Source of the DNA: Idiomarina fontislapidosi
Lineage (GTDB): Bacteria; Pseudomonadota; Gammaproteobacteria; Enterobacterales; Alteromonadaceae
Length of the DNA stretch: 64,000 nucleotides
Assembly: GCF_003226255.1 (NCBI RefSeq)
Contig: NZ_QJST01000005.1
Span: forward strand, 1-64,000
Direction: 5' to 3'
The notes beneath the pieces were generated by a model that made no database searches, was not told the DNA's origin, and was given only the letters and a program-made list of their open reading frames with translations. The position numbers were made by a program, and so were the translations under genes. Shown one piece after another: positions 55,420 through 64,000 of the stretch (positions are counted from its first letter, which is position 1; each line of letters begins with the position of its first letter).

Positions 55420-56224
55420 ACTTATTCACCAAAGTTTCGATATTTCTGCTGAGCACATTTTCGATTTTAATATCCGTTAATTCAAGATCGCGCCGCTCAA
55501 AAACGTATTCATCTAGGGCGTTAAAAAGTTGCGTTGGGGTATATTCTGGGTAATCAGTCCCTATCATCACTTTTCTGTCGAGGGTTTCCATCAAATATCC
55601 GCAATCAAGGGCCAGAGAGCTTTTCCTAAATCTCATGAAGGTAAATGAAAGATCGAGCCATGCGTTAGGGTAATCACGGATGACTTCTCCTGTATTAAAT
55701 ACGTCACTGTAACCACCATGCAAAAAAACAATATCTACCGCATGGTGCCTTTCCGCTATCTGGGCAATAAGATAATGTGGAGGGACACTGTTTGGTCCCA
55801 CTGGCGCTCTAATTATTGTGCAAATATACACTAGCATATTGCAGCGATGTGTCGCTTGAATAATTCTATCGACTACTTCGCTATTTTCGAGACTAATTTC
55901 CGTGAAGCGGGGATGAATTTTTATTCCTATTGCTTTATATTTTTCTTTGAACCCCTTAAAAAGAGCAGTTAGTTGTACTTCATCAAGCTTTAACCACTCT
56001 TTTTTCACACTAATTACGAGGTGACAGAATGGTAACTGTTCAGATATGATATTTGAAATTGCCTCAGGTTCATCATCTGGCATGCAAGCAATCACACCAC
56101 CTTTAAGAAGACCTCCCTCCTGAAACGACTTTATTGTATGAACATCGGCCCGCTTGTTCGTTTTATACCAAGTCTTATCAACTTTTATATGCATCAGGGG
56201 GTCAAAAAGCTTTTGTTTATACAT
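55412..56224 (-). CDS. Amidohydrolase-family (TIM-barrel) protein in the pse operon
   Basis: This 270-residue soluble protein fits the amidohydrolase 2 superfamily, with AIGIKIHPRFTEI, VDIVFLHGGYSDV and the C-terminal KVMIGTDYPEY, which holds the metal-binding Asp. The N-terminal HxH metal site normal for the family is not evident: LFDPLMHIKVD holds a single His. It may therefore be degenerate or use a different metal set. It sits between an ATP-grasp ligase and pseI with overlaps on both sides, so it probably acts on a pseudaminic acid precursor or its acyl group, for example as an amidase or cyclase. It is not part of the classic Pse pathway. Confidence 0.65.
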   Translation of the reverse strand: MYKQKLFDPLMHIKVDKTWYKTNKRADVHTIKSFQEGGLLKGGVIACMPDDEPEAISNIISEQLPFCHLVISVKKEWLKLDEVQLTALFKGFKEKYKAIGIKIHPRFTEISLENSEVVDRIIQATHRCNMLVYICTIIRAPVGPNSVPPHYLIAQIAERHHAVDIVFLHGGYSDVFNTGEVIRDYPNAWLDLSFTFMRFRKSSLALDCGYLMETLDRKVMIGTDYPEYTPTQLFNALDEYVFERRDLELTDIKIENVLSRNIETLVNKYV

Positions 56225-57417
56225 TATTCTACCTTCACATGAATTTTTGCGAGCGTTGCCATAATTTTTTCATTCACAACTTTGTGGCAATGCCCTTGGA
56301 CGTAAAAATACGCCATTCGATCTCCGTCAGTTCTAGGCGGCGACAATTTCGTTCCTGGAGAGGCAAGGAGGTGGACCTCTGAATCTGAGTCGTTTACGAT
56401 GTCTATAAGTGTCCCTGGAACATTTTCAAGAAAGCGTACAGCTGAAATTAAAGTTGGTAAATTAGATGGTGGAACCTCAACAGAGAGACCCAAATCAAAA
56501 CAGAGTGAGGCCTCGAAGTAATCATACCCAGTGGCGTACTTGATAAAATGCTCTGAGACTCCGAAGCCTGCTCCCCTACCAGCAGTTTCAACCAGCCAAA
56601 AACGCCCTTTTGCATCTTCTATTACTTCGGTGTGGCAAACTCCATTATCGTAACCAAGAGCGTCATGAGCCTGCTGGATTAAGAGCTGTATTTGCTTTGA
56701 CTGCGAAGCGCTGAGGATACTTGAAACCAAAAGGTTAGCCACAGTAGAGTAAGTACCAGCTACTTTTTCTTTACTTGTAACAAGTATGGGGTAGCTCTTT
56801 CCATGCAATCTCAAGCTTTCAATAGTATATTCTTTTCCATCGACGAACTCCTCAATAATAAGTTCCCCTGAACCTGACCACGTAAGAGCCCATTCTAGAG
56901 CGTCACGAGATATATCCTGACGACGCATAACGGTAATCCCCCGGCTCCCGGAAGAGTCTATAGGCTTGATAATCACTTTTTCACTGCATATTTCTGATAA
57001 AGCTGATGCTATATTTGTATTATCTCGGTTTATTACCACAAAATTTGGTGAGGCAAGCGCTTGCCAAGCTCTACGTTGCTCACCTTTATTTGTAAGCCTT
57101 AGTGCCAATGAAGATCTTGTACCGGGCAAGTTATAAATATCGCGAAGTTTGGCAGCCGCGAGCATGCCTGCTTCACATGCACTACATACTACAGCGGAGG
57201 GTAAATCTGATGTATCAGCAAAAAAATCCCTGACAGCCTTTTCGACGGCCGGCGAGCAAGCAATATCTGCCACAATATGGCTATCTCCAAACTCGAAACC
57301 CACTGCGTCACGGTTGCCGTCAATAACTAATGCTCGATAACCAAGTTCTCTCACCCTTTTAATGGCTGAAGTTTGCCATGGACCAGCGCCAATATGAACA
57401 ACCCAAGGCCTTATCAT
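56224..57417 (-). CDS. ATP-grasp ligase in the pse operon
   Basis: This 397-residue protein has a preATP-grasp Rossmann-like domain (about residues 1-105; VVHIGAGPWQTSAIKRVREL), the ATP-grasp core (about 110-310) with IIKPIDSSGSRGITVM and IIEEFVDGKEYTIESL, and the Mg-binding region CHTEVIEDAKGRFWLVETAG. It resembles carboxylate-amine ligases such as carbamoyl-phosphate-synthase-like amino-acid ligases. It would join a carboxylate to an amine at the expense of ATP. The genomic context suggests that the amine of a Pse intermediate is the acceptor. Both ends overlap neighbouring genes. Confidence 0.75.
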   Translation of the reverse strand: MIRPWVVHIGAGPWQTSAIKRVRELGYRALVIDGNRDAVGFEFGDSHIVADIACSPAVEKAVRDFFADTSDLPSAVVCSACEAGMLAAAKLRDIYNLPGTRSSLALRLTNKGEQRRAWQALASPNFVVINRDNTNIASALSEICSEKVIIKPIDSSGSRGITVMRRQDISRDALEWALTWSGSGELIIEEFVDGKEYTIESLRLHGKSYPILVTSKEKVAGTYSTVANLLVSSILSASQSKQIQLLIQQAHDALGYDNGVCHTEVIEDAKGRFWLVETAGRGAGFGVSEHFIKYATGYDYFEASLCFDLGLSVEVPPSNLPTLISAVRFLENVPGTLIDIVNDSDSEVHLLASPGTKLSPPRTDGDRMAYFYVQGHCHKVVNEKIMATLAKIHVKVE

Positions 57418-58562
57418 AAGTTAACTCTGGCACTAATTTTCTGCAGTGCACCATCAATTCGTTCCAAACTTTCAGTACCAAATGAAAGTCTGACAAAATG
57501 TGAAGTTGTTCGACCATACGCTTCACCAGGTACAACCGCAACATTGTCTTCTGTAAGTAATTTTTCGGCGAGCTCAGAAGCGTTTTTCCCTGTCGGCCAA
57601 AGCTCAACAAAGAAATAAAATGTCGCTCCTCCCTCCAGAACTTTGAAGCCGTATTGGTCTAGCAATTTTCGAACTTCCTTGCGCTTTATCAACAAAGCAT
57701 CAATTTGTTGATTACAAACTGTCCATATCTCATCAAAATTCTCTTCAATATATAACTGGAGCATAGTCGGTGCACAAGTAACTATATGTTGATTAATTGT
57801 GGTCATTTTCTCGATAATTTGTGAGCTAGCCGCAGCGAATCCGATTCGCCAACCTGACATTCCAAAGTTTTTAGATATGGAGTTAACAACAATCAGGTTA
57901 GAATGCTTGCGAACAAGAGATGCCGTAGATTTAAATCCTTGGTTGCGGGTAAAATCGCTATATGCCTCATCGACCAAAACGAAAACTCCGCGTTTCTCAG
58001 CTATGGCAATCAGCTTCTTTAACTCTTCAAAATCATACACCCAACCCGCAGGGTTGTTCGGGTTATTGATCACTATAAGCTTGGTTTTATCTGAAATACT
58101 TTGCGCAATATTATCCAACGTATACTGGTAAGGCATATAACGAGAAGACGCTCCACACAGGGACGCTTGCTCTTCATAACTCAGCCAAGCTGGCTCATGA
58201 AGTATTACCTCGTCGCCATCATTAAGCGCAAGAAGCATAGACATATATGTCAGTGCTTTTGAACCCATTGAAATAAGGATATTTTCGTCAGCGTCAAGAC
58301 CCTCAGCGAAATGTCTATCAACCAAGTAGTTTCTGATTTTAGTTCTTAGATTTGGAAGCCCCTGTGAATCGCTGTAGTGATATCCACCAAATACTAGGTC
58401 ATCATCAAATCCGTAATTGGGTATGTCAAAATAGGCCTCACCCAATGAAAGAACGACTGGATCTTTTCCAGATCGCCTTGCCTTATAAACCAACTCATTG
58501 ATGAAAATTGAGCGCGCTCGCTTAATTTTACTTACATGGTTACTAAAATTCGGTATTTTCAT
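57414..58562 (-). CDS. PLP-dependent aminotransferase (class I/II) in the pse operon
   Basis: This 382-residue fold-type I PLP enzyme has IVINNPNNPAGWVYDFEELK, VLVDEAYSDF and the PLP lysine in NSISKNFGMSGWRIGFAA (about residue 238). It belongs to the aspartate-aminotransferase superfamily, not to the DegT/PseC family that aminates the nucleotide sugar. It is coupled to pseG upstream and to the ATP-grasp gene downstream by 4-bp overlaps. It may supply the amino acid that the ligase attaches. The substrate is unknown. Confidence 0.8.
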   Translation of the reverse strand: MKIPNFSNHVSKIKRARSIFINELVYKARRSGKDPVVLSLGEAYFDIPNYGFDDDLVFGGYHYSDSQGLPNLRTKIRNYLVDRHFAEGLDADENILISMGSKALTYMSMLLALNDGDEVILHEPAWLSYEEQASLCGASSRYMPYQYTLDNIAQSISDKTKLIVINNPNNPAGWVYDFEELKKLIAIAEKRGVFVLVDEAYSDFTRNQGFKSTASLVRKHSNLIVVNSISKNFGMSGWRIGFAAASSQIIEKMTTINQHIVTCAPTMLQLYIEENFDEIWTVCNQQIDALLIKRKEVRKLLDQYGFKVLEGGATFYFFVELWPTGKNASELAEKLLTEDNVAVVPGEAYGRTTSHFVRLSFGTESLERIDGALQKISARVNL

Positions 58563-59644
58563 TCCTGCCCCAATAAAACTCTTACGATCCGTTCGGTACC
58601 CAAACCGTCAACTAAAGAAAAACCGTTAACCGATAGCATTTTTAATGTTGGCACGTCTATCGCATCGACAACACGCTTTAGTTCACCAGGAACAAGTGGG
58701 GAGAAACTAACTACAACACCAGATGATTCCAATTTTCTTGTTCCTTCTGCCTGATTGGCTGCTATCGTTGCGACAAGCGAAGGGCAACCAAGACAGCAAC
58801 GTTCCCAGACGCTACTGCCCACTGCACCTATACAAAGATCGGCTAACATGAGTCGTTCGGCCATATTATTCACACCTTGATTTATATCTACACGCAGTCG
58901 GGATTGATTCGCCCGTGTTTGGAGAGCATCGGCATGTGGGCTCGCCGGCCCTATTACAACGTCCAAGTGCGTATTATCTGGTATATTTGATTGGTCTAAC
59001 TCACTAATTACAAGCTTTGTAATGTTGTGAATATCGACGCCTCCTAAAGTTACCAGAATTCTATTAAGAGGTAATTCAAATGTTCGCTGAACTGCTTTTT
59101 GTCTCGTTTGGCCGAACTCGCTCCTCAAGAGACAGTATTTCGTACCAGTCAAAATACGTGTCCCCTCGGCGACTAAACCTTCATAGTCAGCGGCTTTCCT
59201 TTCAAAGCTTGAATCAATCAAAACATCGCAATCATGTTTTCTGTTGGCCAGATCATCTAAAGAGACTACCTTATCTACTCGCTTTCGAATTGCTTTTTCC
59301 CAACTATCACCTATGCCGTAGTGGTCGGTAACCATCCACACCGTACCCTGAATATCCGCTAGTAGCTCTAGGCTCTCCATTGCGTCGGCACGGGAACTAG
59401 CCCCTAACCACTGCTCGTATCCATTTGTCGTCGGAGTATTCTCTTTTGGTAAACCCAACTCAACAACACTAAACCCTTTATCGCGCACAAAAGAAATCAA
59501 ATTTCCTTCATGTGGTCTGGATAAAAAAAAGATTTTTATCCCTTTTTTTTCTAAAGCCACAGCCAACGCTAGGCACCGCATTACATGGCCACTACCAATC
59601 TCAAGACTTGCGTCTGCCCGAAAGAAAACGTTATCAGGAACCAT
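58559..59644 (-). CDS. pseG: UDP-sugar hydrolase PseG
   Basis: This 361-residue GT-B-like hydrolase removes UDP from the di-acylamino sugar before PseI. FFRADASLEIGSGHVMRCLA contains the catalytic His of the GxGHxxRC motif, and LVTLGGVDIHN and VGSSVWERCCLGCPSL form the UDP site. The start at 59644 (MVPDNVFFRAD) is chosen; it overlaps pseF by 11 bp. It is longer than the Campylobacter enzyme by roughly 85 residues, but I see no fused acetyltransferase domain. Confidence 0.9.
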   Translation of the reverse strand: MVPDNVFFRADASLEIGSGHVMRCLALAVALEKKGIKIFFLSRPHEGNLISFVRDKGFSVVELGLPKENTPTTNGYEQWLGASSRADAMESLELLADIQGTVWMVTDHYGIGDSWEKAIRKRVDKVVSLDDLANRKHDCDVLIDSSFERKAADYEGLVAEGTRILTGTKYCLLRSEFGQTRQKAVQRTFELPLNRILVTLGGVDIHNITKLVISELDQSNIPDNTHLDVVIGPASPHADALQTRANQSRLRVDINQGVNNMAERLMLADLCIGAVGSSVWERCCLGCPSLVATIAANQAEGTRKLESSGVVVSFSPLVPGELKRVVDAIDVPTLKMLSVNGFSLVDGLGTERIVRVLLGQE

Positions 59645-60329
59645 ATGAAGACATCGCTCTAAATAATAGTTCAGCTCGATACCAATCTTCAGTCGTATCA
59701 ATATCCTGTACGCGATATCTTGGAAGTATTACGGGTGCAGTATCGGCTAAAAACGAGGGAACACCGCTCATCCAAGCGTTTCTTGTTCCCCAATAGAATT
59801 GGCCTGCGTCGTGAAAAGCTTCCTTAAGATCTTGTGAACGAGCAGAGAACGCGGATGGGTCAACCATTTTGACTTTTTGTTGCTCATCAATTAGCAAAGC
59901 TCTTTGAATCGGGTACGAAAAACTACTTACCCCAATTGCATACTCGCAGCCAGAAGCTTTAAGTGTCTCAAGCCCGCGATTGATATCTTCAGCCGTAATT
60001 AAAGGCGCTGTCGCATAAAGACAGCATACCTCAGAAATCTCGCCACAATCATTCTCTAGCATTTCAATAGCATGAATGATAACGGCTAAAGTACCAGTAA
60101 AATCATCTGACAGGCTTTCTGGTCTCATGAACGGTACTTCTGCGCCGTATTTCCTCGCAACCTCCGCTATTTCAGTATCATCGGTAGAAACAATGATACG
60201 GTCGAAGCATTTACTCGATTTCGCCGATTCTATTGACCAAGCGATCATAGGCTTACCACAAAAGTCCTTGATATTTTTGCCTGGTATTCTTTTGCTTCCG
60301 CCTCGAGCTGGGATCACCGCCACCTTCAT
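59634..60329 (-). CDS. pseF: CMP-pseudaminic acid synthetase PseF
   Basis: This 231-residue cytidylyltransferase has VIPARGGSKRIPGKNIKDFC, GKPMIAWSIESAK, IIVSTDDTEIAEVA and the conserved QDIDTTEDWYRAELLF near the end. It activates pseudaminic acid to CMP-Pse, the donor for flagellin glycosyltransferases. It overlaps pseC by 4 bp. Confidence 0.94.
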   Translation of the reverse strand: MKVAVIPARGGSKRIPGKNIKDFCGKPMIAWSIESAKSSKCFDRIIVSTDDTEIAEVARKYGAEVPFMRPESLSDDFTGTLAVIIHAIEMLENDCGEISEVCCLYATAPLITAEDINRGLETLKASGCEYAIGVSSFSYPIQRALLIDEQQKVKMVDPSAFSARSQDLKEAFHDAGQFYWGTRNAWMSGVPSFLADTAPVILPRYRVQDIDTTEDWYRAELLFRAMSSYGS

Positions 60330-61486
60330 TGGAATATCGCCTCTTTTAATGCTTCAATAACAGTTTGTTGCTCTAGATTTGTTAGATTCGGGTGGATAGG
60401 TAGGCTGATAGCCTCCCGATAATACGCCATTGCATTAGGATGATCTTCGGGGACAAATCCCATATTACGATAGTAAGGTTGTGTATGAACAGGGATATAA
60501 TGAAGGTTAACACCAATCCCCAGCGAACGCAGAGACTCAAAAACCTCACGGTGACTGCTCTTTATCTCCGTCAAGTTTAAGCGGATAACGTACAAATGCA
60601 GAGCGGAATAACTGTCCGGATGCTGCCAGGGAGCCTTTATCGGCAAGTCTTCAAATGATTCATTATATCGCTCCGCTATCTCATGTCGGCGCGCTACGTA
60701 TTTATCGAGGCGTTCTAACTGACTTAGGCCAAGTGCCGCCTGAAGCTCAGTCATTCGGTAATTAAAGCCCAAGCCAACCTGCTGATAATACCAAGGTCCG
60801 TCTGGCTCATGCGTCATGAGATCAGGCTCTCGGGTAATACCATGGCTTCTAAGTAAGTTCATTTTGTCCGCCAACTCATCACAGTTAGTCAACGCCATAC
60901 CACCTTCGGCAGTCGTGATGATTTTTACTGGATGAAAGCTAAACACAGTAACATCACTGTAACGGCCATTACCGATATACTCGCCCTGATATTTGCCACC
61001 GATAGCGTGAGAAGCATCTTCAATGACTTTTACACCATGTCTATCGGCCAAAGATTTAATCGCCTGCATATCACAAGGCTGACCACACAAGTGCACTACC
61101 ACCAATACTTTAGGTAGAGTGCATTCCTTTGCGGCCTTTTCAAGTTTACTTCTTAGCGCATTAACACAGATGTTGTAGGTTTTGGGGTCAATGTCCACAA
61201 AGTCGACCTTTGCTCCACAATATAGCCCGCAATTCGCCGAGGCTACAAAGGTGATCGGTGTCGTCCATAGCCTATCACCCTCGCCTAGGTCCAGTGCTAA
61301 ACAAGCAATATGCAAAGCTGACGTAGCACTGTTGACGGCTAGTGCATGTTTAGCACCGACTTTTTGCGTAACTGCAGATTCAAACGCAGGCACCTTTGGT
61401 CCTTGTGTCAGAAAGTCTGACGTTAACACCTCCACCACCGCATCAATATCCGACTTTTGAATGTCCTGTTTGCCGTAAGGTATCAT
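60326..61486 (-). CDS. pseC: UDP-4-keto sugar aminotransferase PseC
   Basis: This 386-residue DegT/DnrJ/EryC1-family PLP enzyme starts IPYGKQDIQKSDIDAVVEVL. The PLP lysine is in VFSFHPVKIITTAEGG (about residue 184) and the substrate region is GLGFNYRMTELQAALG. It aminates the C4 keto group of the PseB product. Start and pseB stop share a base. Confidence 0.95.
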   Translation of the reverse strand: MIPYGKQDIQKSDIDAVVEVLTSDFLTQGPKVPAFESAVTQKVGAKHALAVNSATSALHIACLALDLGEGDRLWTTPITFVASANCGLYCGAKVDFVDIDPKTYNICVNALRSKLEKAAKECTLPKVLVVVHLCGQPCDMQAIKSLADRHGVKVIEDASHAIGGKYQGEYIGNGRYSDVTVFSFHPVKIITTAEGGMALTNCDELADKMNLLRSHGITREPDLMTHEPDGPWYYQQVGLGFNYRMTELQAALGLSQLERLDKYVARRHEIAERYNESFEDLPIKAPWQHPDSYSALHLYVIRLNLTEIKSSHREVFESLRSLGIGVNLHYIPVHTQPYYRNMGFVPEDHPNAMAYYREAISLPIHPNLTNLEQQTVIEALKEAIFQ

Positions 61487-62484
61487 CAGATTTCACCTAT
61501 TTTGGCATAGTTAATGTCGAGCCATTGCTGTAAAGCCGCATCAGACATCCAATCCAGGTTATTATCACTCGAATAGATGAAGCCTTCAGAAACCTTTTTA
61601 CCGTCCTTAATGCGGTCGGCATCCTTATCCCAATTGTTGATTGCCGGCAGTATTTTATAGTGCTCTGGGTATTCGTAGGTATAAGGCGCATCTTCAAAGC
61701 CAATCATCTGCTCATGCAGTTTCTCGCCAGGACGAATGCCTACGATTTCTTGCTTCGCCTCTGGTGCCACCACCCGAGCCACATCCGTCACTTTCATGGA
61801 CGGGATTTTCTTGACGTAAATTTCACCGCCGACCATATCTTCAAAGGCATGCCAGACGAGCTCTACGCCCTGCTCAAGCGAAATCATGAAACGTGTCATG
61901 CGATCGTCTGTGATAGGTAAAACGCCCTTATCGCGGATGGACATAAAAAATGGAATCACTGACCCACGTGAGCCCATTACATTGCCGTAACGAACAACAG
62001 AGAAACGCGTTTTTTTTGCACCCGCATAATGATTGCCAGCCACAAACAATTTATCAGAGGCAAGCTTAGTGGCACCGTATAAATTAATTGGGCTACTGGC
62101 TTTATCGGTTGAAAGCGCCACCACTTTTTTAACGCCCTTATCAATACACGCGTCGACAAGATTCATCGCACCGTTCACGTTGGTTTTAATACACTCAAAC
62201 GGATTATACTCCGCGGTGGGAACAATCTTAGTTGCCGCTGCATGAACCACGTAATCGACGCCATCGAGCGCCCGATATAGACGGTCTTTATCGCGCACAT
62301 CGCCAATAAAAAAACGCACGCGCGGATCGCCTTCAAACAGCTTGGCCATTTCCCACTGCTTCATTTCGTCGCGGGAGAGGATGATAATTTTTTTAGGATT
62401 GTATTTGGCTAATGTCATAGGAATAAACTTATGACCAAAGGATCCAGTTCCACCAGTAACAAGGATTGAAGCGCCTTTAAACAT
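61486..62484 (-). CDS. pseB: UDP-GlcNAc 4,6-dehydratase (inverting) PseB
   Basis: This 332-residue short-chain dehydrogenase/reductase has the NAD site ILVTGGTGSFGHKFIPMTL, the SRDEMKQWEM motif characteristic of PseB, and a catalytic Tyr/Lys in the INLYGATKLASDKLF region (about residue 134-148), where Met/Asp/Lys variants of the SDR motif are usual. It dehydrates and epimerises UDP-GlcNAc, the first step towards pseudaminic acid. It follows the Maf gene by 12 bp. Confidence 0.95.
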   Translation of the reverse strand: MFKGASILVTGGTGSFGHKFIPMTLAKYNPKKIIILSRDEMKQWEMAKLFEGDPRVRFFIGDVRDKDRLYRALDGVDYVVHAAATKIVPTAEYNPFECIKTNVNGAMNLVDACIDKGVKKVVALSTDKASSPINLYGATKLASDKLFVAGNHYAGAKKTRFSVVRYGNVMGSRGSVIPFFMSIRDKGVLPITDDRMTRFMISLEQGVELVWHAFEDMVGGEIYVKKIPSMKVTDVARVVAPEAKQEIVGIRPGEKLHEQMIGFEDAPYTYEYPEHYKILPAINNWDKDADRIKDGKKVSEGFIYSSDNNLDWMSDAALQQWLDINYAKIGEI

Positions 62485-62496
62485 GATTTTTCTCCA

Positions 62497-64000
62497 TCAC
62501 GATGGGGTAACTAACTCTGTTGTGTCACTATCCTCAAGAGCCAACGGGTTTTCCTTGAACGCATCGTGACATAGCGTCAGCATTTCACAGAGCTCTTTTA
62601 ACGTTTCATTTAAAATAGCGATTTGCTGGTCTTCTTCTTGCTGACTGTGCGCCACTTTCAAAAGTGTCGCATGCACATAGTTGAAAGTGCTAACAAACAA
62701 TCCATAAAATACTCTATGACCTTTATGGTATGAATCATAAAGAAACTTCTTCTGCTGCTTTATGACAGCGTTCAAGTTTGAAAATGACTCATCGAGTTCT
62801 TCAAAGAGCTGCATTAACTGGTTAAAGAGCCGTTCAACTTCCTCGACGTCGCACAGTGAACAAAGCTCTTGATACAATTCCTCAGATAGTCCACTTGAAA
62901 ATAACTTATCAAAGTAATCAGTAATAAAGCTTTTCTTGGAAAGGCTTTTGTCAAAGTGAATATCACTCAATTGGACACCCTCCGCGCCCTCTATTTTAGC
63001 GCCGTCGCTGGTGTTTTTGACAAGCCCACCTCCCCCTTCACTGATGGTGTGGCCTAGATTTTTGGCTGATATTCTAAACTCGGGTTTCGTATATACATAA
63101 TGAGTAAAGTTTCCACGCACCATTAGCCTTCTTCCCATGGATTTCTGGTAACTAAACTTCTCTTCTCTGTCTTTATAATATAACGAGTCTTTTGAGTGGT
63201 GGTGAGTGATATCCTTAAAGCCCAAGTCAACGCCAATGAGTATTAGGTTTTGGAACCCCAAGGCAAGTAAACTACTGACCGCGAAATTAGTTACTGTTGG
63301 GTTTGGTCTCTTTGGTAATACAGGATTTATTCCAAACCTATGCTTTAAGTGCGAGAGGTACTGCATACCGCCACTAGAGGTTATAAAAACCGCATAGTGA
63401 TTTTTAAAAAGTTTTGCTGTGTCAGGATGGCTCCAACAAGGGGCTAATAGGGATATTTTCTTCAAATATTCTTTATCAGGTATTTGAGAGATGATGCTGT
63501 ATGTACACCGGTTTTGTTCAAGCTCGGCATGAAAGTCTGGCGTTATCCCATTTTTCCATAAAGAGTATAAAGCCGTACCGCAGGATACCACCAAGGCGTT
63601 TTCTTGTAGTTCTTTTAATTGCTCAATGCTGCTATCAAGAGAGGGGCCGTTACCTACAACAAAAATAGGCAATAAACCGTCAACGTTATTGCTATGCGAT
63701 ACATTAACCAAACAATTTTTAGACTTAAAGTTTTCGATAGTGTGAGAAAGTGCATAGTGAGCGTAATGAAAATGCTCAGATAACGTAAGTAAGTTACTTA
63801 ACTCTTCTCTGAACTCTATTATATTGGACGCCATATTTTTATGCTTTCTATCGATAAACAGAAAAGAGTTAAATAGATAGAACCCGTTTAATTTGCTCAT
63901 TGAGCTTTTCATGTCTTCGATGAAATAGGTACCGTCATCTCCAATACTAAAGTTAATATGCTTTTCTGACTCGTTAAAAGAATCCAGAATATCGGACCAG
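62497..64000 (-). CDS. Maf-type flagellin glycosyltransferase (DUF115), 5' end outside window
   Basis: The frame is open through position 64000 on the minus strand, upstream of the Met at 63912 (residues WSDILDSFNESEKHINFS read at the edge), so the N-terminus is missing. The visible part carries the Maf/MptE-like core: PIFVVGNGPSLDSSIEQL, SCGTALYSLWKNGITPDFHA and LILIGVDLGFKDITHHH. A helical C-terminal region follows. Motility-associated factors transfer pseudaminic or legionaminic acid to flagellin Ser/Thr. It leads directly into pseB, so it is probably the first or an early gene of the operon. Confidence 0.85.
   Translation of the reverse strand, partial: WSDILDSFNESEKHINFSIGDDGTYFIEDMKSSMSKLNGFYLFNSFLFIDRKHKNMASNIIEFREELSNLLTLSEHFHYAHYALSHTIENFKSKNCLVNVSHSNNVDGLLPIFVVGNGPSLDSSIEQLKELQENALVVSCGTALYSLWKNGITPDFHAELEQNRCTYSIISQIPDKEYLKKISLLAPCWSHPDTAKLFKNHYAVFITSSGGMQYLSHLKHRFGINPVLPKRPNPTVTNFAVSSLLALGFQNLILIGVDLGFKDITHHHSKDSLYYKDREEKFSYQKSMGRRLMVRGNFTHYVYTKPEFRISAKNLGHTISEGGGGLVKNTSDGAKIEGAEGVQLSDIHFDKSLSKKSFITDYFDKLFSSGLSEELYQELCSLCDVEEVERLFNQLMQLFEELDESFSNLNAVIKQQKKFLYDSYHKGHRVFYGLFVSTFNYVHATLLKVAHSQQEEDQQIAILNETLKELCEMLTLCHDAFKENPLALEDSDTTELVTPS

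Overview
The window is a chromosomal segment of a polarly flagellated marine-type gammaproteobacterium. Three things point to an Alteromonadales-like lineage, possibly Idiomarinaceae: the flhA-flhF-flhG-fliA-cheYZAB-parC-parP-cheW flagellar/chemotaxis string, gene orders such as tolQRAB-pal-cpoB-tRNA-Lys and murJ/ribF-ileS-lspA-fkpB-ispH, and a divergent rpsT. The genus is inference only; no rRNA or species marker is present.

Layout. 1-1949: an AT-rich, tightly packed three-gene operon of unrecognised function (membrane-anchored coiled-coil protein, TerB-like protein, coiled-coil protein cut by the window edge), directly beyond the 3' end of a tRNA-Lys gene. 2092-2374: two identical tRNA-Lys(UUU) genes with palindromic REP-like elements between them. 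2512-7858: cpoB, pal, tolB, tolA, tolR, tolQ, ybgC (cell-envelope Tol-Pal system). 7859-8294: a gene-free interval with a plausible promoter-to-terminator small RNA. 8295-13091: ruvB, ruvA, ruvC, yebC, aspS. 13168-20598: a periplasmic-sensor diguanylate cyclase, cmoA/cmoB (tRNA wobble cmo5U), a LysR regulator, galU, a small membrane protein, an RssB-like response regulator and mlaA. 20591-27632: the complete cytochrome c maturation operon ccmABCDEFGHI.

27750-42036: flagellum and chemotaxis. A FliK-like protein and a stand-alone FlhB C-terminal-domain protein run convergent to the long operon flhA, flhF, flhG, fliA, cheY, cheZ, cheA, cheB, parC, parP, cheW, DUF2802. A sigma-54-type promoter lies upstream of flhA. 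ParC/ParP and FlhF/FlhG are polar-positioning factors, so this operon would build and place both flagellum and chemoreceptor array at the pole. 42203-43610: a compact, partly overlapping cluster of minor type IV pilin/pseudopilin genes. 43585-53874: ispH, fkpB, lspA, ileS, ribF, murJ, a multi-sensor diguanylate cyclase and rpsT.

53964-64000: an AT-richer block, all on the minus strand, for pseudaminic acid synthesis (pseB, pseC, pseF, pseG, pseI) led by a Maf-type flagellin glycosyltransferase that runs off the window. The usual pseH acetyltransferase is absent. In its place between pseG and pseI are a PLP aminotransferase, an ATP-grasp ligase and an amidohydrolase-family protein, and a decayed formyltransferase fragment follows pseI. 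This suggests an unusual acyl or aminoacyl derivative of the flagellar sugar and is the best candidate here for undescribed chemistry. The tRNA-adjacent TerB-like operon is the second. A third theme is REP-like palindromes (GTAG-type head plus hairpin), found between the tRNAs and also inside the cheA and ribF coding regions, where they are translated in frame.
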